From: Herbivorax alkaliphila
GTDB taxonomy: Bacteria; Bacillota; Clostridia; Acetivibrionales; Acetivibrionaceae
Assembly (NCBI RefSeq): GCF_030848475.1
Contig: NZ_JAVDDS010000016.1
Location: 1 to 64,000, forward strand
Direction: 5' to 3'
DNA: 64,000 nucleotides
Below the pieces are notes generated by a model. The model was not told the origin of the DNA, ran no database searches, and worked only from the letters and a program-made list of their open reading frames with translations. How positions within the stretch are numbered: position 1 is the stretch's first letter; every line of letters begins with the position of its first letter. Positions 37,880 to 46,308 of this stretch are shown in pieces. The translations under genes were made by a program, and so were the position numbers.

Positions 37880-38410
37880 ATGAATAAGAAAGATTTTTCC
37901 GTTTCAAAAAATGGCAAAACATTTAATAAAATAGAAACTATCATTGTCTATACAAGTAAAATGTTTGACAATGTAGCTGGGGGAATTGTTTTTGCAACTA
38001 TGCTGATTGTAGTAGTTAATGTAATTATGCGACGGGTTTTTAACAGTCCTATTTCTGGAGCTCATGATGTTATAGGACTTTTAACTTCATCTTTTATAGG
38101 GCTTTCTATTGCCTATTGTGCAGTTCAGAAAGCTCATATTGCAGTTGAATTTATTATGGAGAAAATCTCCTCTAAAAAGCGAAGAATTATAGATATTATA
38201 GTTCAGTGTATATATATATCTTTTCTCAGCCTTTTCAGCATCCGCCTTTTTATATATGGATATAATGTATCATTAAGCGGTGAGGTTTCTCCAACAGCAA
38301 GAATTCCTCTCTTCCCCTTTATATTTATTGTTGCCACAGGCTTTACCTTTTTATGCCTAGTGGTTATAACTCAATTTTCAAAAAATATTCAGGAGGTGAT
38401 TAGAAAATGA
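37880..38410 (+). CDS. dctQ: TRAP transporter small permease DctQ
   Basis: This protein of about 176 residues has four membrane spans and the DctQ pattern, with NVIMRRVFNSPISGAHDVIG and a conserved AHIAVEFIM segment. It bridges the binding protein and the large permease in a Na+-driven TRAP system. The ATG at 37880 is chosen after GGTGAT; the open frame runs upstream into dctP but overlaps it. Its stop overlaps the dctM start by 4 bases. Confidence 0.9.
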   Translation: MNKKDFSVSKNGKTFNKIETIIVYTSKMFDNVAGGIVFATMLIVVVNVIMRRVFNSPISGAHDVIGLLTSSFIGLSIAYCAVQKAHIAVEFIMEKISSKKRRIIDIIVQCIYISFLSLFSIRLFIYGYNVSLSGEVSPTARIPLFPFIFIVATGFTFLCLVVITQFSKNIQEVIRK

Positions 38411-39717
38411 GTCCTCCTTTAGTTGGATTAATCGGTGTTTTAATATTTTTTGTACTTATAGCTTTTAAAGTACCAATTGCTTTTTCAATGCTTATAGTTG
38501 GTTTTAGCGGATTTGCATACTTAAGAACACCTAATGCTGCATTCAGTATGGTTTCATCTGAACTTTTTTCAACCTTTTCATCAAATTCATTAGGTGTAAT
38601 TCCAATGTTCGTTTGGATGGGTTTTATTGCATACTATGCCGGTATCGGATCCTGTCTTTATAATTTTTCATACAGGATGATTGGACATCGTCCCGGTGGA
38701 CTTGCTATATCAACCCAGATTGCATGTGCAGTTTTTGGAGCTATATGCGGTTCAAATTCTGCTACTGCTGCTACTATGGGAGCTATTGCCCTTCCTGAAA
38801 TGCGCAAATATAAATATGATGACTCACTGTCAACTGCAAGTGTTGCTGCTGCTGGTGCTTTAGGGGTTCTTATACCTCCAAGTGTTATTTTTATTGTATA
38901 TGGTGTGGCAACTGAACAACCTATTGGTAAACTTTTTATCGCAGGTATTATACCAGGACTTCTTTTAATGTCTCTTTATATGATTACAATTTATATTCTG
39001 GTAAAAAGAAACCCTTCTCTTGCCTTAGCTGGTGAAAAATCAAATTGGAATGAACGAATTGGAGCATTAAAGGGTGGTCTTTTTGAAGTGCTTCTTACTT
39101 TTTCTATATCTTTAGGATTCCTTTTTAAAGGTTGGATTTCTCCGACAGAAGCAGGAGCGATAGGTGCTGGAATTATTCTTTTCATAACGTTAATAAGAAG
39201 GCGTCTTAGTTGGGAAGGTTTTAAAAATTCTTTAAAAGATACCACAAGAACCACTGCAATGATTATGCTAATGGTAGCAGGTGCTATTGTTTTTGGACGT
39301 TTTATTGCTATCAGCAGGCTTCCATTTGAAATGGCAAGCTGGGCGTCTGAACTTGTGCTACCATCATTTCTTATTGTAGGAATTATACTTTTAATATATA
39401 TGGTTCTAGGGTGCTTTATTGATGCTCTGGCTCTAATACTGCTTACCATACCTATTTTTTATCCTGTTGTTGTTGGGACTTTAAACTACGATCCTATATG
39501 GTTTGGAGTTATAATTGTTATGGTTGTTGCAATGGGGGTAATAACTCCACCTGTTGGAATGAATGTATTTATTATAAAGGGAGTGGCAAAAGATATACCT
39601 TTAGAGACTATATACAAAGGAGTATGGCCATTTTTAATTGCCATTATTGTATGTCTGACGATACTCATAGCATTCCCACAATTGGTCACATTTTTGCCAA
39701 ATTTAATTACGTATTAG
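38407..39717 (+). CDS. dctM: TRAP transporter large permease DctM
   Basis: The 436-residue protein has about twelve membrane spans and the DctM family motifs. FGAICGSNSATAATMGAIALPEM is on one half and VGAIVFGRF with the MVVAMGVITPPVGMNVFII stretch on the other. It forms the transport channel driven by a Na+ gradient. It is coupled to dctQ through an ATGA overlap and is the last gene of the operon. A 15-base palindrome follows 9 bases after the stop. Confidence 0.93.
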   Translation: MSPPLVGLIGVLIFFVLIAFKVPIAFSMLIVGFSGFAYLRTPNAAFSMVSSELFSTFSSNSLGVIPMFVWMGFIAYYAGIGSCLYNFSYRMIGHRPGGLAISTQIACAVFGAICGSNSATAATMGAIALPEMRKYKYDDSLSTASVAAAGALGVLIPPSVIFIVYGVATEQPIGKLFIAGIIPGLLLMSLYMITIYILVKRNPSLALAGEKSNWNERIGALKGGLFEVLLTFSISLGFLFKGWISPTEAGAIGAGIILFITLIRRRLSWEGFKNSLKDTTRTTAMIMLMVAGAIVFGRFIAISRLPFEMASWASELVLPSFLIVGIILLIYMVLGCFIDALALILLTIPIFYPVVVGTLNYDPIWFGVIIVMVVAMGVITPPVGMNVFIIKGVAKDIPLETIYKGVWPFLIAIIVCLTILIAFPQLVTFLPNLITY

Positions 39718-39723
39718 CAAAAC

Positions 39724-39766
39724 TTAGTTTATATGTTTAGTTAAAGCTAAACATATAAACTTAAGG
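39724..39766. repeat. Palindrome after TRAP operon, family I-like
   Basis: AGTTTATATGTTTAG (39726) is perfectly inverted as CTAAACATATAAACT (39747). The centre TTTAGTTAAAGCTAAACAT closely matches the central palindrome of family I, so this may be a diverged core copy. No T run follows, so termination is uncertain. Confidence 0.5.
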
Positions 39767-39920
39767 TTACAAAAGAAAAAGTTTTAATACGGTTAATAAA
39801 ACCAGTACCCCTTTACTCTCATTTTGTGATAAAATAAATAATATTATATATTCAAGTTTTAATCAAAATAGTGAGTGTTAAGTATTTATCCTATCTAAAT
39901 TAAAAATGGGGGCTAAAATT

Positions 39921-41117
39921 ATGAAAAACAAATTTGCTTTTAAGGTTTTACTCGCAATAATTATAGGTACTGTGTTATTGACTGTTTTTACAAGTTGTAG
40001 CGGTAAGATTATCCAAGAAGATTCTGAAACTACAACTGAAGTTCCAAACTCAATAGAAGAACAAGGTGAACCGGAACCTACGCCCGAACCAACACCTAAA
40101 CCAACTCCTGAGCCAACACCTGAACCAGTAAAGGCAAAAGCACTATTTTTATCTTCTTGGCCACTTAGTATTCAAAGTAATATTGAGCACTTTGTAAATC
40201 TGGCAAATACAACTGAGATAAATGCCTATGTTATAGACATAAAGGATGACACAGGCTATGTTAGTTACCCTTCTGAGGTGCCTCTTGTTAAGGAAAAACA
40301 AACTTATCAAAGTAGATTTAAAATAGAAGAGGTTGTCAGAGAATTTCAGGAAAACGATATTTATGTTATAGGAAGGGTTGTCGTCTTTAAAGACCCTGTA
40401 ATACCTGAAAAAATGCCTGAGTGGGCTATAAGAGATACTTCCGGTGGGTTTTTAATTCATAACGGTATGACTTGGGTTAATCCATATAATAAAGATGCTT
40501 GGAAGTATAATGTGGATATAGCAAAAGAGGCACTGGAAAAGGGAGTAGATGAAATACAATTTGATTATGTCCGCTTTCCTGACGGAAATAAAAATAGAAT
40601 GGTTTTTCCAGGTGCAGAAGACAAAGAACTACATGAGGCTATAAACGAATTCCTTGCTTATGCAAGAAGCGAAATGCCAGATGCCATAATATCTGCCGAT
40701 GTATTTGGGATAATATGCGAAAGTCCAGCAGACACTGAAAAAATTGGCCAATATCTAGAATTAATTGGAAAAGACGTTGATTATATATGTCCAATGATAT
40801 ATCCTTCCCACTATTATCAGGGTCAAAAAATTAATGGAGTAGTATTTCCCAAACCGGATTTTGACCCCTATGGAGTTGTGTATAATACATTGGTTAGGGC
40901 TAGAGACAGAATTGCAAAAGTACCAGATTACAATGCAAAAGTAAGACCTTATTTACAAGACTTTACTGCTTCTTGGTTAGGTCAGGGAAACTTTATGAAA
41001 TATGGAGCCGAAGAAGTCAGACAGCAAATTCAAGCAGTTTATGATGCAGGATATGAAGAATGGATTTTGTGGAACTCAAATATAAAATATTCTGAGGAAG
41101 CTTTTAAAAAAGAGTAA
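39921..41117 (+). CDS. DUF4015 putative glycoside hydrolase lipoprotein
   Basis: This lipoprotein of about 398 residues has a lipobox at FTSC (Cys about 26), a Pro/Glu/Thr linker (PTPEPTPKP, about 50-72) and a C-terminal TIM-barrel-like domain of the DUF4015 putative glycoside hydrolase family. Typical pieces are INAYVIDIKDDTGYVSYPS, EIQFDYVRFPDG, ISADVFGI and DYICPMIYPSHY. Acidic residues in these strands would be catalytic. The substrate is unknown. The ATG at 39921 fits GGGGG 8 bases upstream, better than the ATG at 39906. It ends before a strong terminator. Confidence 0.87.
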   Translation: MKNKFAFKVLLAIIIGTVLLTVFTSCSGKIIQEDSETTTEVPNSIEEQGEPEPTPEPTPKPTPEPTPEPVKAKALFLSSWPLSIQSNIEHFVNLANTTEINAYVIDIKDDTGYVSYPSEVPLVKEKQTYQSRFKIEEVVREFQENDIYVIGRVVVFKDPVIPEKMPEWAIRDTSGGFLIHNGMTWVNPYNKDAWKYNVDIAKEALEKGVDEIQFDYVRFPDGNKNRMVFPGAEDKELHEAINEFLAYARSEMPDAIISADVFGIICESPADTEKIGQYLELIGKDVDYICPMIYPSHYYQGQKINGVVFPKPDFDPYGVVYNTLVRARDRIAKVPDYNAKVRPYLQDFTASWLGQGNFMKYGAEEVRQQIQAVYDAGYEEWILWNSNIKYSEEAFKKE

Positions 41118-41180
41118 CTTCCTTTGGCTTTGATAAATATCGGAGCTTTAAGTGTAGATTCTACAACATCTAAAACTTTT

Positions 41181-41222
41181 GAGACTCCACCTTGTAGAAA
41201 TGAAGTCTTAGAAAAAGATAAC
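41181..41222 (+). repeat. Family I repeat, 3' fragment
   Basis: GAGACTCCACCTTGTAGAA and GTCTTAGAAAAAGATAA match the second half of copy 3 (ACTCCACCTTATAGAAGG, TCTTAGAATAAGATAAA). The palindromic GTTTAGC half is not recognisable. Confidence 0.55.
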
Positions 41223-41253
41223 TAAGATTTTGGTAAGCGTTAAACTAAGATAT

Positions 41254-41282
41254 AAAGGTTCCAGCCACTAACTGGAACCTTT
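41254..41282. terminator. Intrinsic terminator after DUF4015 gene
   Basis: AAAGGTTCCAG and CTGGAACCTTT enclose CCACTAA and are followed by TGTTTTATA. Confidence 0.8.
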
Positions 41283-41363
41283 GTTTTATACTATAATATT
41301 AAGTAATTTCACGAACAAACCACTACTAAAATCCGATTTTGAATCAAAGGGTTTTTCTATATA

Positions 41364-42305
41364 TCAATCTTCCCTGCCTTCTTTAAGGTACTCAATATAT
41401 TCTTCAAGACAAAATCCCTTTGACTTGATAACTTCTGCATGTTCTTTTCCCACATATCTAAAATGCCACGGTTCATATACAACCTTTGTTATTGATTGCT
41501 TATCTTCAGGATATCTTAAAATAAATCCATATTTATGAGCATTTTCATTAAGCCATTTAAAAGCAGCTGTATTTTCGAAATTAGTTTTTGCATAATTAAA
41601 ATCAACAGCTAATCCAATATGGTGCTCACTAGTTCCTGGTCTTGAAATAGAAGTAGCAGCTAGCCTGTCCGCTTCTTCTATAGATTTTCCTAAATCAATA
41701 TACTCCTGTACCTTTCTATCAAATATCACCTTTTGTTCATTCTTGTCCCTGTAGGTGGATTGTGCCCATATAGTGTCTCCAGTTTCACGTCTGCAATCCT
41801 CAATAAGCATTTTCAATTCATCTATAGCTCTTGAATCAAATTTTCTTGTACCATCAATACTAGAGAGCTCAAATGTGTAATCATCAGGAACTGGGTTGTC
41901 CGCATTTACCAGTAATAACCGCCAATCATCTATGTTAACTTCTTGCGTATCCTCACTGCTGTCTCCCTCACCTTGTGTGTCCTCACTGTCGCCTCTCTCA
42001 TCTTGCGTATCCTCATTACTATTTCCCTCACCTTGTATACCTTCACTGTCGCCTCTCTCATCTTGCGTATCCTCTTCTACTAAATCCTCATTATGTATTT
42101 CTTTATAATCTTCTCTGTCATCATTATCAAGTACCTCAACTTTGTCAATTTGGGAACTAGCAGCAATATCTTCATCATTAGTTTCTCCAGAATTTTGGGT
42201 AAAACTAATAAGCCCCCATGCAATAAACATAAATATAACCAGTGTCCTAATTTTTGCAAACATCAACCTTCTTTTTTTTCTTAAATTACTTTTTCTTTTG
42301 TACAT
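41364..42305 (-). CDS. VanY-type D,D-carboxypeptidase, membrane-anchored
   Basis: The 313-residue protein has an N-terminal membrane anchor (about 16-36), an acidic repeat region (about 60-122) and a C-terminal M15B/VanY peptidase domain (about 125-300). The zinc-binding motif SEHHIGLAVDF and the EPWHFRYVG motif with its His are intact. It would trim the terminal D-Ala of peptidoglycan stems outside the cell. The linker contains two nearly identical units built from EDTQDERGDSE and QGEG, encoded by tandem DNA repeats of about 60 bases (about 41940-42075). GAGGGAGAG precedes the ATG. No vancomycin-resistance genes are adjacent. Confidence 0.9.
   Translation of the reverse strand: MYKRKSNLRKKRRLMFAKIRTLVIFMFIAWGLISFTQNSGETNDEDIAASSQIDKVEVLDNDDREDYKEIHNEDLVEEDTQDERGDSEGIQGEGNSNEDTQDERGDSEDTQGEGDSSEDTQEVNIDDWRLLLVNADNPVPDDYTFELSSIDGTRKFDSRAIDELKMLIEDCRRETGDTIWAQSTYRDKNEQKVIFDRKVQEYIDLGKSIEEADRLAATSISRPGTSEHHIGLAVDFNYAKTNFENTAAFKWLNENAHKYGFILRYPEDKQSITKVVYEPWHFRYVGKEHAEVIKSKGFCLEEYIEYLKEGRED
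41936..42076. repeat. In-frame tandem repeat within VanY gene
   Basis: A unit of about 60 bases, containing CTCATCTTGCGTATCCTC, recurs with small changes, interleaved with TCCCTCACCTTGTGTG or ATACC variants. It encodes the acidic linker and is likely length-variable between strains. Confidence 0.6.
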
Positions 42306-42393
42306 TTTTCTCTCCCTCTACATCTTTTGACACATCTAAAACTATCATAATTTAATTTTCAGGTAAATATAAATCTATATTTAAAAATCTACT

Positions 42394-42413
42394 GTTTAGC
42401 TAAATAAGTTCAC
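42394..42413 (-). repeat. Family I repeat, short edge fragment
   Basis: On the minus strand GTGAACTTATTTAGCTAAAC matches the left edge of family I (GTGAACTCGTTTAGCTAAAG). No other part is visible. Confidence 0.4.
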
Positions 42414-42511
42414 TAGAAAGTGAAACAACATATGCTTCCTTTGTATATGTTAACAACCTATTTAACATACTATCATTTATTTATCACTATTTAAATATAA
42501 AAAATCTATTA

Positions 42512-43414
42512 TTAAGAATATTTTTTCAAACATTCTTCTAGCTTATCTTTTAGTCCCTCACGAATATGCTTTGGCTCTAGAACTTCAGCAAAGTTTCCAA
42601 AAGAAAGTATATACCCATAAACCCAGTCTTCATCTGGCAAAAAAGATGTAACCTTAAAACTTCCATCTTGATTTTCTGATACACATTCCCTATCAAATTC
42701 ATCAAATATCCTAAATGCCATTTTTCTATTAATTCTTAAAACAACTTTAATTGTCCTAGCATCTGTTTCATTATAATCCAAGGTCACCTTCTTTGGGCTG
42801 GATCTTGCAAAAGACTTATCTATCATAACTATTTTTTTTATTCTGCTTACTTTAAACATTCTAAAGTCTTCTTTAACACAACAAAATGCATATACATACC
42901 AGGCATAACCTTTGAAAACAAGCTTTAAAGGTTCGACTGCTCTATTTGTTTTTTCTCCATATGAGTTGTAGTACTCAAAAGACACAACTTTTTTGTTTAA
43001 AATAGCTTCCTTAAAAATATTAAATCTGTCTTTTTCCTCAGCACTACTACCCCAGCGTGAAAAATCAACATCTATCCAGCTTGTATTGTCTTTGCCAAAT
43101 ATTACTCCCAATTTCTTTAATACCGGATCTATATCCAATGCATTTAAAGCTTTGAGACTTTGTAATGAAGAAAGAATATCCATCTGTTCTTTTTCTGAAA
43201 GCATTGATTTATTGAGTACAAAGTTATCTAAAATGCTAATGCCCCCACCTTTGCCCTTCATGGCGTAAATAGGTATCCCAGCAGAACTCAATATATCTAC
43301 ATCTCTATAAATTGTACGTTGAGAAACTTCAAAATGTTCTGCTAACTCTTTAGCTGTTACTGTTTTTTTATCAAGTAAAATATAAACCATTTCAATAATA
43401 CGATTTATTTGCAT
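42512..43414 (-). CDS. WYL-domain transcriptional regulator (YafY type)
   Basis: This regulator of about 300 residues has an N-terminal HTH_11 domain (about 1-60, with LAEHFEVSQRTIYRDVDIL) and a WYL ligand-binding domain (about 130-210, with VSFEYYNSYGEK and AWYVYAFCCVKEDFRMFKVSRI). A C-terminal WCX-like extension follows. WYL domains often sense nucleic acid or nucleotide ligands. The start at 43414 fits AGGTGAT; an upstream ATG lacks a site. It lies directly after rtcB in the same direction, and a 26-base palindrome sits just upstream. Confidence 0.88.
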   Translation of the reverse strand: MQINRIIEMVYILLDKKTVTAKELAEHFEVSQRTIYRDVDILSSAGIPIYAMKGKGGGISILDNFVLNKSMLSEKEQMDILSSLQSLKALNALDIDPVLKKLGVIFGKDNTSWIDVDFSRWGSSAEEKDRFNIFKEAILNKKVVSFEYYNSYGEKTNRAVEPLKLVFKGYAWYVYAFCCVKEDFRMFKVSRIKKIVMIDKSFARSSPKKVTLDYNETDARTIKVVLRINRKMAFRIFDEFDRECVSENQDGSFKVTSFLPDEDWVYGYILSFGNFAEVLEPKHIREGLKDKLEECLKKYS

Positions 43415-43442
43415 ATCATCACCTATGTATATTTTACCACAC

Positions 43443-43468
43443 AAATATGACAAGTACATGTCATATTT
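43443..43468. promoter_or_regulatory. 26-base near-perfect palindrome, operator candidate
   Basis: AAATATGACA, AGTACA and TGTCATATTT form a nearly perfect dyad 29 bases upstream of the WYL regulator start, between it and rtcB. Size and position fit a dimeric repressor site, probably autoregulation. Confidence 0.55.
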
Positions 43469-43473
43469 AATAT

Positions 43474-43530
43474 GGATGCATGATATTTAAGTATGACTGA
43501 AAATATAGAAGAAACATTCTTTGATAAACG
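43474..43530 (+). repeat. Family II repeat, truncated copy D
   Basis: GGATGCATGATATTTAAG and GAAAATATAGAAGAAACATT match the left arm of copies A and C. The copy stops at the rtcB stop codon (43531), so the rtcB 3' end may be its boundary. Confidence 0.55.
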
Positions 43531-44721
43531 TCACTCTGCGGCTTTAAAATTATATGTAGGTTTTATTATATCAATAATTTCAACAGCATCCTTTATGTTT
43601 TTTATTATTTCATCCATAGGCTTATAAGCTAAGGCGCATTCATCTAAAGTAGACTTATTTACTGTTGATGAATAAATGCCCTCCATGGATTTTTTGAACT
43701 CTTCTAAAGTGATAGATTTCTTTGCTTTTTTTCTACTCATTAACCTTCCTGCACCATGAGGTGCAGAATAATTCCAATCTCTATTGCCCTTTCCAACACA
43801 AATTAGACTTCCATCTCTCATATTAATAGGAATGAGAACACGCTCATCTTTACGTGCTGAAATGGCTCCTTTTCTTAAAATCATATTTTCAATGTCTATA
43901 TAGTTGTGTATAGTAGTGAACTGTTCACTAACATCAATATTAATTTTTCTAACAATTTCATCTACAATAGCCTTTCGGTTAATAACTGCAAAATATTGTA
44001 CTATTTTCATATCATTGAGATACTCATTAAAGCCTTTCCCCTGCACATATGCAAGGGATTTACTTATTTTTGAGGTCTTTATCTTTTTTATTTCCCCTTG
44101 AATTTCCTTTTCACGCCCTTGAGATTTTAATTTTTGTATGACCTCTAAAATGTATTTGTTGTTTTTTACCATTTCCTTATATCCAAGGTCTTGATAAAAC
44201 TGGGCAACCTGCTTGCCTAGGTGTCTGCTACCTGAATGTACAACTAGATAAAGGCATCCTCTTTTATCCCTGTTTACTTCAATAAAGTGATTGCCTCCAC
44301 CTAATGTTCCTATACTTAATTTTGCTCTATTTATATTTACATTCTTTTTGCATATTAACTTTTCAAAATCAATTTCATTAGTATAACTATGCTGTTTCTT
44401 TCTAACATCAAACCCAGCTGGTATAAACTCATGAATAACTTTGTCCAATTTTTCTAAATCTATTTCCTTATTCTCTAGCCTTATTGTCTCCATACCACAA
44501 CCGATATCAACGCCGACTAAATTGGGAACTATCTTATCCTGTATAGTCATTGTTGTTCCAATGGTACAACCTGCTCCTGCATGTGTATCTGGCATAATCC
44601 TTATAGAACTGTCTTTAACAAACTCTTGGTTGCAAAGTTCCTGTATCTGTTCAGCAGCTTGACTCTCTAGATTGTCAGTAAAAACTTTTGCTGCATTAAA
44701 TTTCCCTTTTATTTCTATCAT
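43531..44721 (-). CDS. rtcB: RtcB-family RNA ligase
   Basis: This protein of about 396 residues belongs to RtcB, a Mn/GTP-dependent ligase that joins 2',3'-cyclic-phosphate or 3'-phosphate RNA ends to 5'-OH ends. The metal-binding GVDIGCGM, GGGNHF and HSGSRHLG motifs and the PHGAGRLMSR motif with the guanylylated His are intact. Length is typical. The ATG at 44721 follows GGTGAGG closely; a GTG 24 bases upstream lacks a site. No archease or RtcA gene is nearby. It is followed by a WYL regulator, so it may be part of an RNA damage response. Confidence 0.92.
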   Translation of the reverse strand: MIEIKGKFNAAKVFTDNLESQAAEQIQELCNQEFVKDSSIRIMPDTHAGAGCTIGTTMTIQDKIVPNLVGVDIGCGMETIRLENKEIDLEKLDKVIHEFIPAGFDVRKKQHSYTNEIDFEKLICKKNVNINRAKLSIGTLGGGNHFIEVNRDKRGCLYLVVHSGSRHLGKQVAQFYQDLGYKEMVKNNKYILEVIQKLKSQGREKEIQGEIKKIKTSKISKSLAYVQGKGFNEYLNDMKIVQYFAVINRKAIVDEIVRKINIDVSEQFTTIHNYIDIENMILRKGAISARKDERVLIPINMRDGSLICVGKGNRDWNYSAPHGAGRLMSRKKAKKSITLEEFKKSMEGIYSSTVNKSTLDECALAYKPMDEIIKNIKDAVEIIDIIKPTYNFKAAE

Positions 44722-45158
44722 AACCTCACCGCTTTCATTGTACACTAATAATCTTATAGTTTTATTCTAGGTACAATAACTTGATTGTCTATTCAATTTC
44801 AAACTTGAGAAAATATTTCTTTCTTAAATATATCACATTTTTCTCTATTACTAAAGCAATCTAGAAAAATATGCTAATAAATATTAGCGTATTAAGAAGG
44901 TATTTTAATGTAAAAAATTTTAAACAGAAAAAACAGTGACTAAAGTAACTATTTTATTTTTTTTATTTATGATATAATGAAAATATGTTTTATCTTGAAT
45001 TATATAGGGTTTTATCAATATATCTTTCGTTTATGAATATCTATTCTCTCTTTTTATAGTACAGTTGTAGCAAATTACATTTAAAGGATTTTAATTACAC
45101 AGTATACCCTCATGTGATTCAAATTGTGGCAAATTGTGTTATTTGAAGGAGGAGTTTT
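44722..45158. other. Divergent upstream region of rtcB and dockerin gene
   Basis: This AT-rich region has no supported gene. TATAAT occurs at 44973 without a good -35 partner. A direct repeat TTGTAGCAAATT (45065) and TTGTGGCAAATT (45124) lies just before the dockerin gene's ribosome site and may be regulatory. Confidence 0.4.
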
Positions 45159-46136
45159 ATGTTTAAAAAAATGATTATTTTAGGGTTGGTGTTTGTTTTG
45201 CTTAGTACAACCATACTGACAACAGGTCTTTATGTCCAGGGAAGAAATTGGAGTACATATTACATACTATATGAGGATCCAATTGTTACTCATGACAGCG
45301 CTCAAATAGAAATTGAATTTATTATGGGCGAGGTATGCTATAATGATATAACCCTTCCCGGATATGTATATGATTTGCAATACTGGGAAACCAGCGATCC
45401 ATCAACCATTCATACTTACCCTTTAGGAGGACCTGATGTAATGAATGAATTACAAACTGTCACTCTTACTAACTTAAAACCAGACACAGAATATACATAC
45501 ACGGGATGGGGACAAATTAGCACTTCAAATTTTGAAGGAACGCCAGAGACTATTACTTTTAGAACTGATCCTATAGATGCTTCTTCACTTGTCTATGGTG
45601 ATTTAAACGAAGATGGAACTATAGATTCTACAGACTACGCTCTGTTAAAAAGACATGTATTATCTATATCTCAGTTGTCACCAAAACAAAAAATTCTAGC
45701 AGATTTAAACGGAGATGGCATTATAGATAGTACTGATTGCGTTCTTTTGCAGCGCTATATTATCGGTACAATAGACAAGTTTCCTGTAGAAAAAAATTAT
45801 GAAAATATTATTAATCTTCCAGATGGAGAAATAGATAATATAGTTTTACATCTTCCCCCATATTGCCAAAAAACAATTACTGGAAAAGACGATATAAATA
45901 CCATAGTTGATATGGTGCAGGGAATTAATGTCTTAGAACAAACATATGAAGAAATCGTTTGCGGATATTTTATTATTAACATCAACTTTGATGATGGAAC
46001 AAAATATAATATTACCTATAATGATCATTTAATAAAAGATGACAACCGTTATGAAATTGAATTTACTAATGGTGATCCTTTTGATTTGTTTGATGAGTTG
46101 GACTATCCTTTAGAACCTATAGATTTTGATAATTAA
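45159..46136 (+). CDS. Secreted protein with type I dockerin
   Basis: The 325-residue protein has a signal peptide (about 1-28), a fibronectin III-like beta domain (about 38-140), a type I dockerin (about 147-210) and a C-terminal region of unknown family (about 215-325). The dockerin has both calcium loops, DLNEDGTIDSTDYALLKRH and DLNGDGIIDSTDCVLLQRY, with the usual 12-residue spacing. Dockerins bind cohesin modules on scaffoldins or cell-surface proteins. No catalytic domain is recognisable and no cohesin is in the window. GGAGGAG precedes the ATG. A strong terminator follows. Confidence 0.85.
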   Translation: MFKKMIILGLVFVLLSTTILTTGLYVQGRNWSTYYILYEDPIVTHDSAQIEIEFIMGEVCYNDITLPGYVYDLQYWETSDPSTIHTYPLGGPDVMNELQTVTLTNLKPDTEYTYTGWGQISTSNFEGTPETITFRTDPIDASSLVYGDLNEDGTIDSTDYALLKRHVLSISQLSPKQKILADLNGDGIIDSTDCVLLQRYIIGTIDKFPVEKNYENIINLPDGEIDNIVLHLPPYCQKTITGKDDINTIVDMVQGINVLEQTYEEIVCGYFIININFDDGTKYNITYNDHLIKDDNRYEIEFTNGDPFDLFDELDYPLEPIDFDN

Positions 46137-46196
46137 TAATAACTTTATGTCTAAAAATTTATTTTATGTAATCTTACTCCATTTTTACATATGAAA

Positions 46197-46240
46197 CTTA
46201 AAAAGCAAGGATATTGGGAAGAAAATCCTTGCTTTTTAAG
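46197..46240. terminator. Intrinsic terminator after dockerin gene
   Basis: CTTAAAAAGCAAGGAT is perfectly inverted at 46225-46240 (16 bases, 12-base loop), with T runs on the exit side. Confidence 0.85.
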
Positions 46241-46245
46241 TTTTT

Positions 46246-46308
46246 TATCTTATTCTAACACTCCACCTGAAGCCTCGATGTTTAGGTTTAGCTAAACGAG
46301 TTCACTTT
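46246..46308 (-). repeat. Family I palindromic repeat, copy 4
   Basis: On the minus strand it reads AAGTGAACTCGTTTAGCTAA, then ACATCGAGGCTTCAGGTGG and AGAATAAGATAAA. Its first bases supply the TGA stop of the lipase gene. Confidence 0.75.

Noticed and set aside
41936-42076. CRISPR array
   Set aside because: The repeats are adjacent, in frame and without unique spacers; they encode a protein linker.
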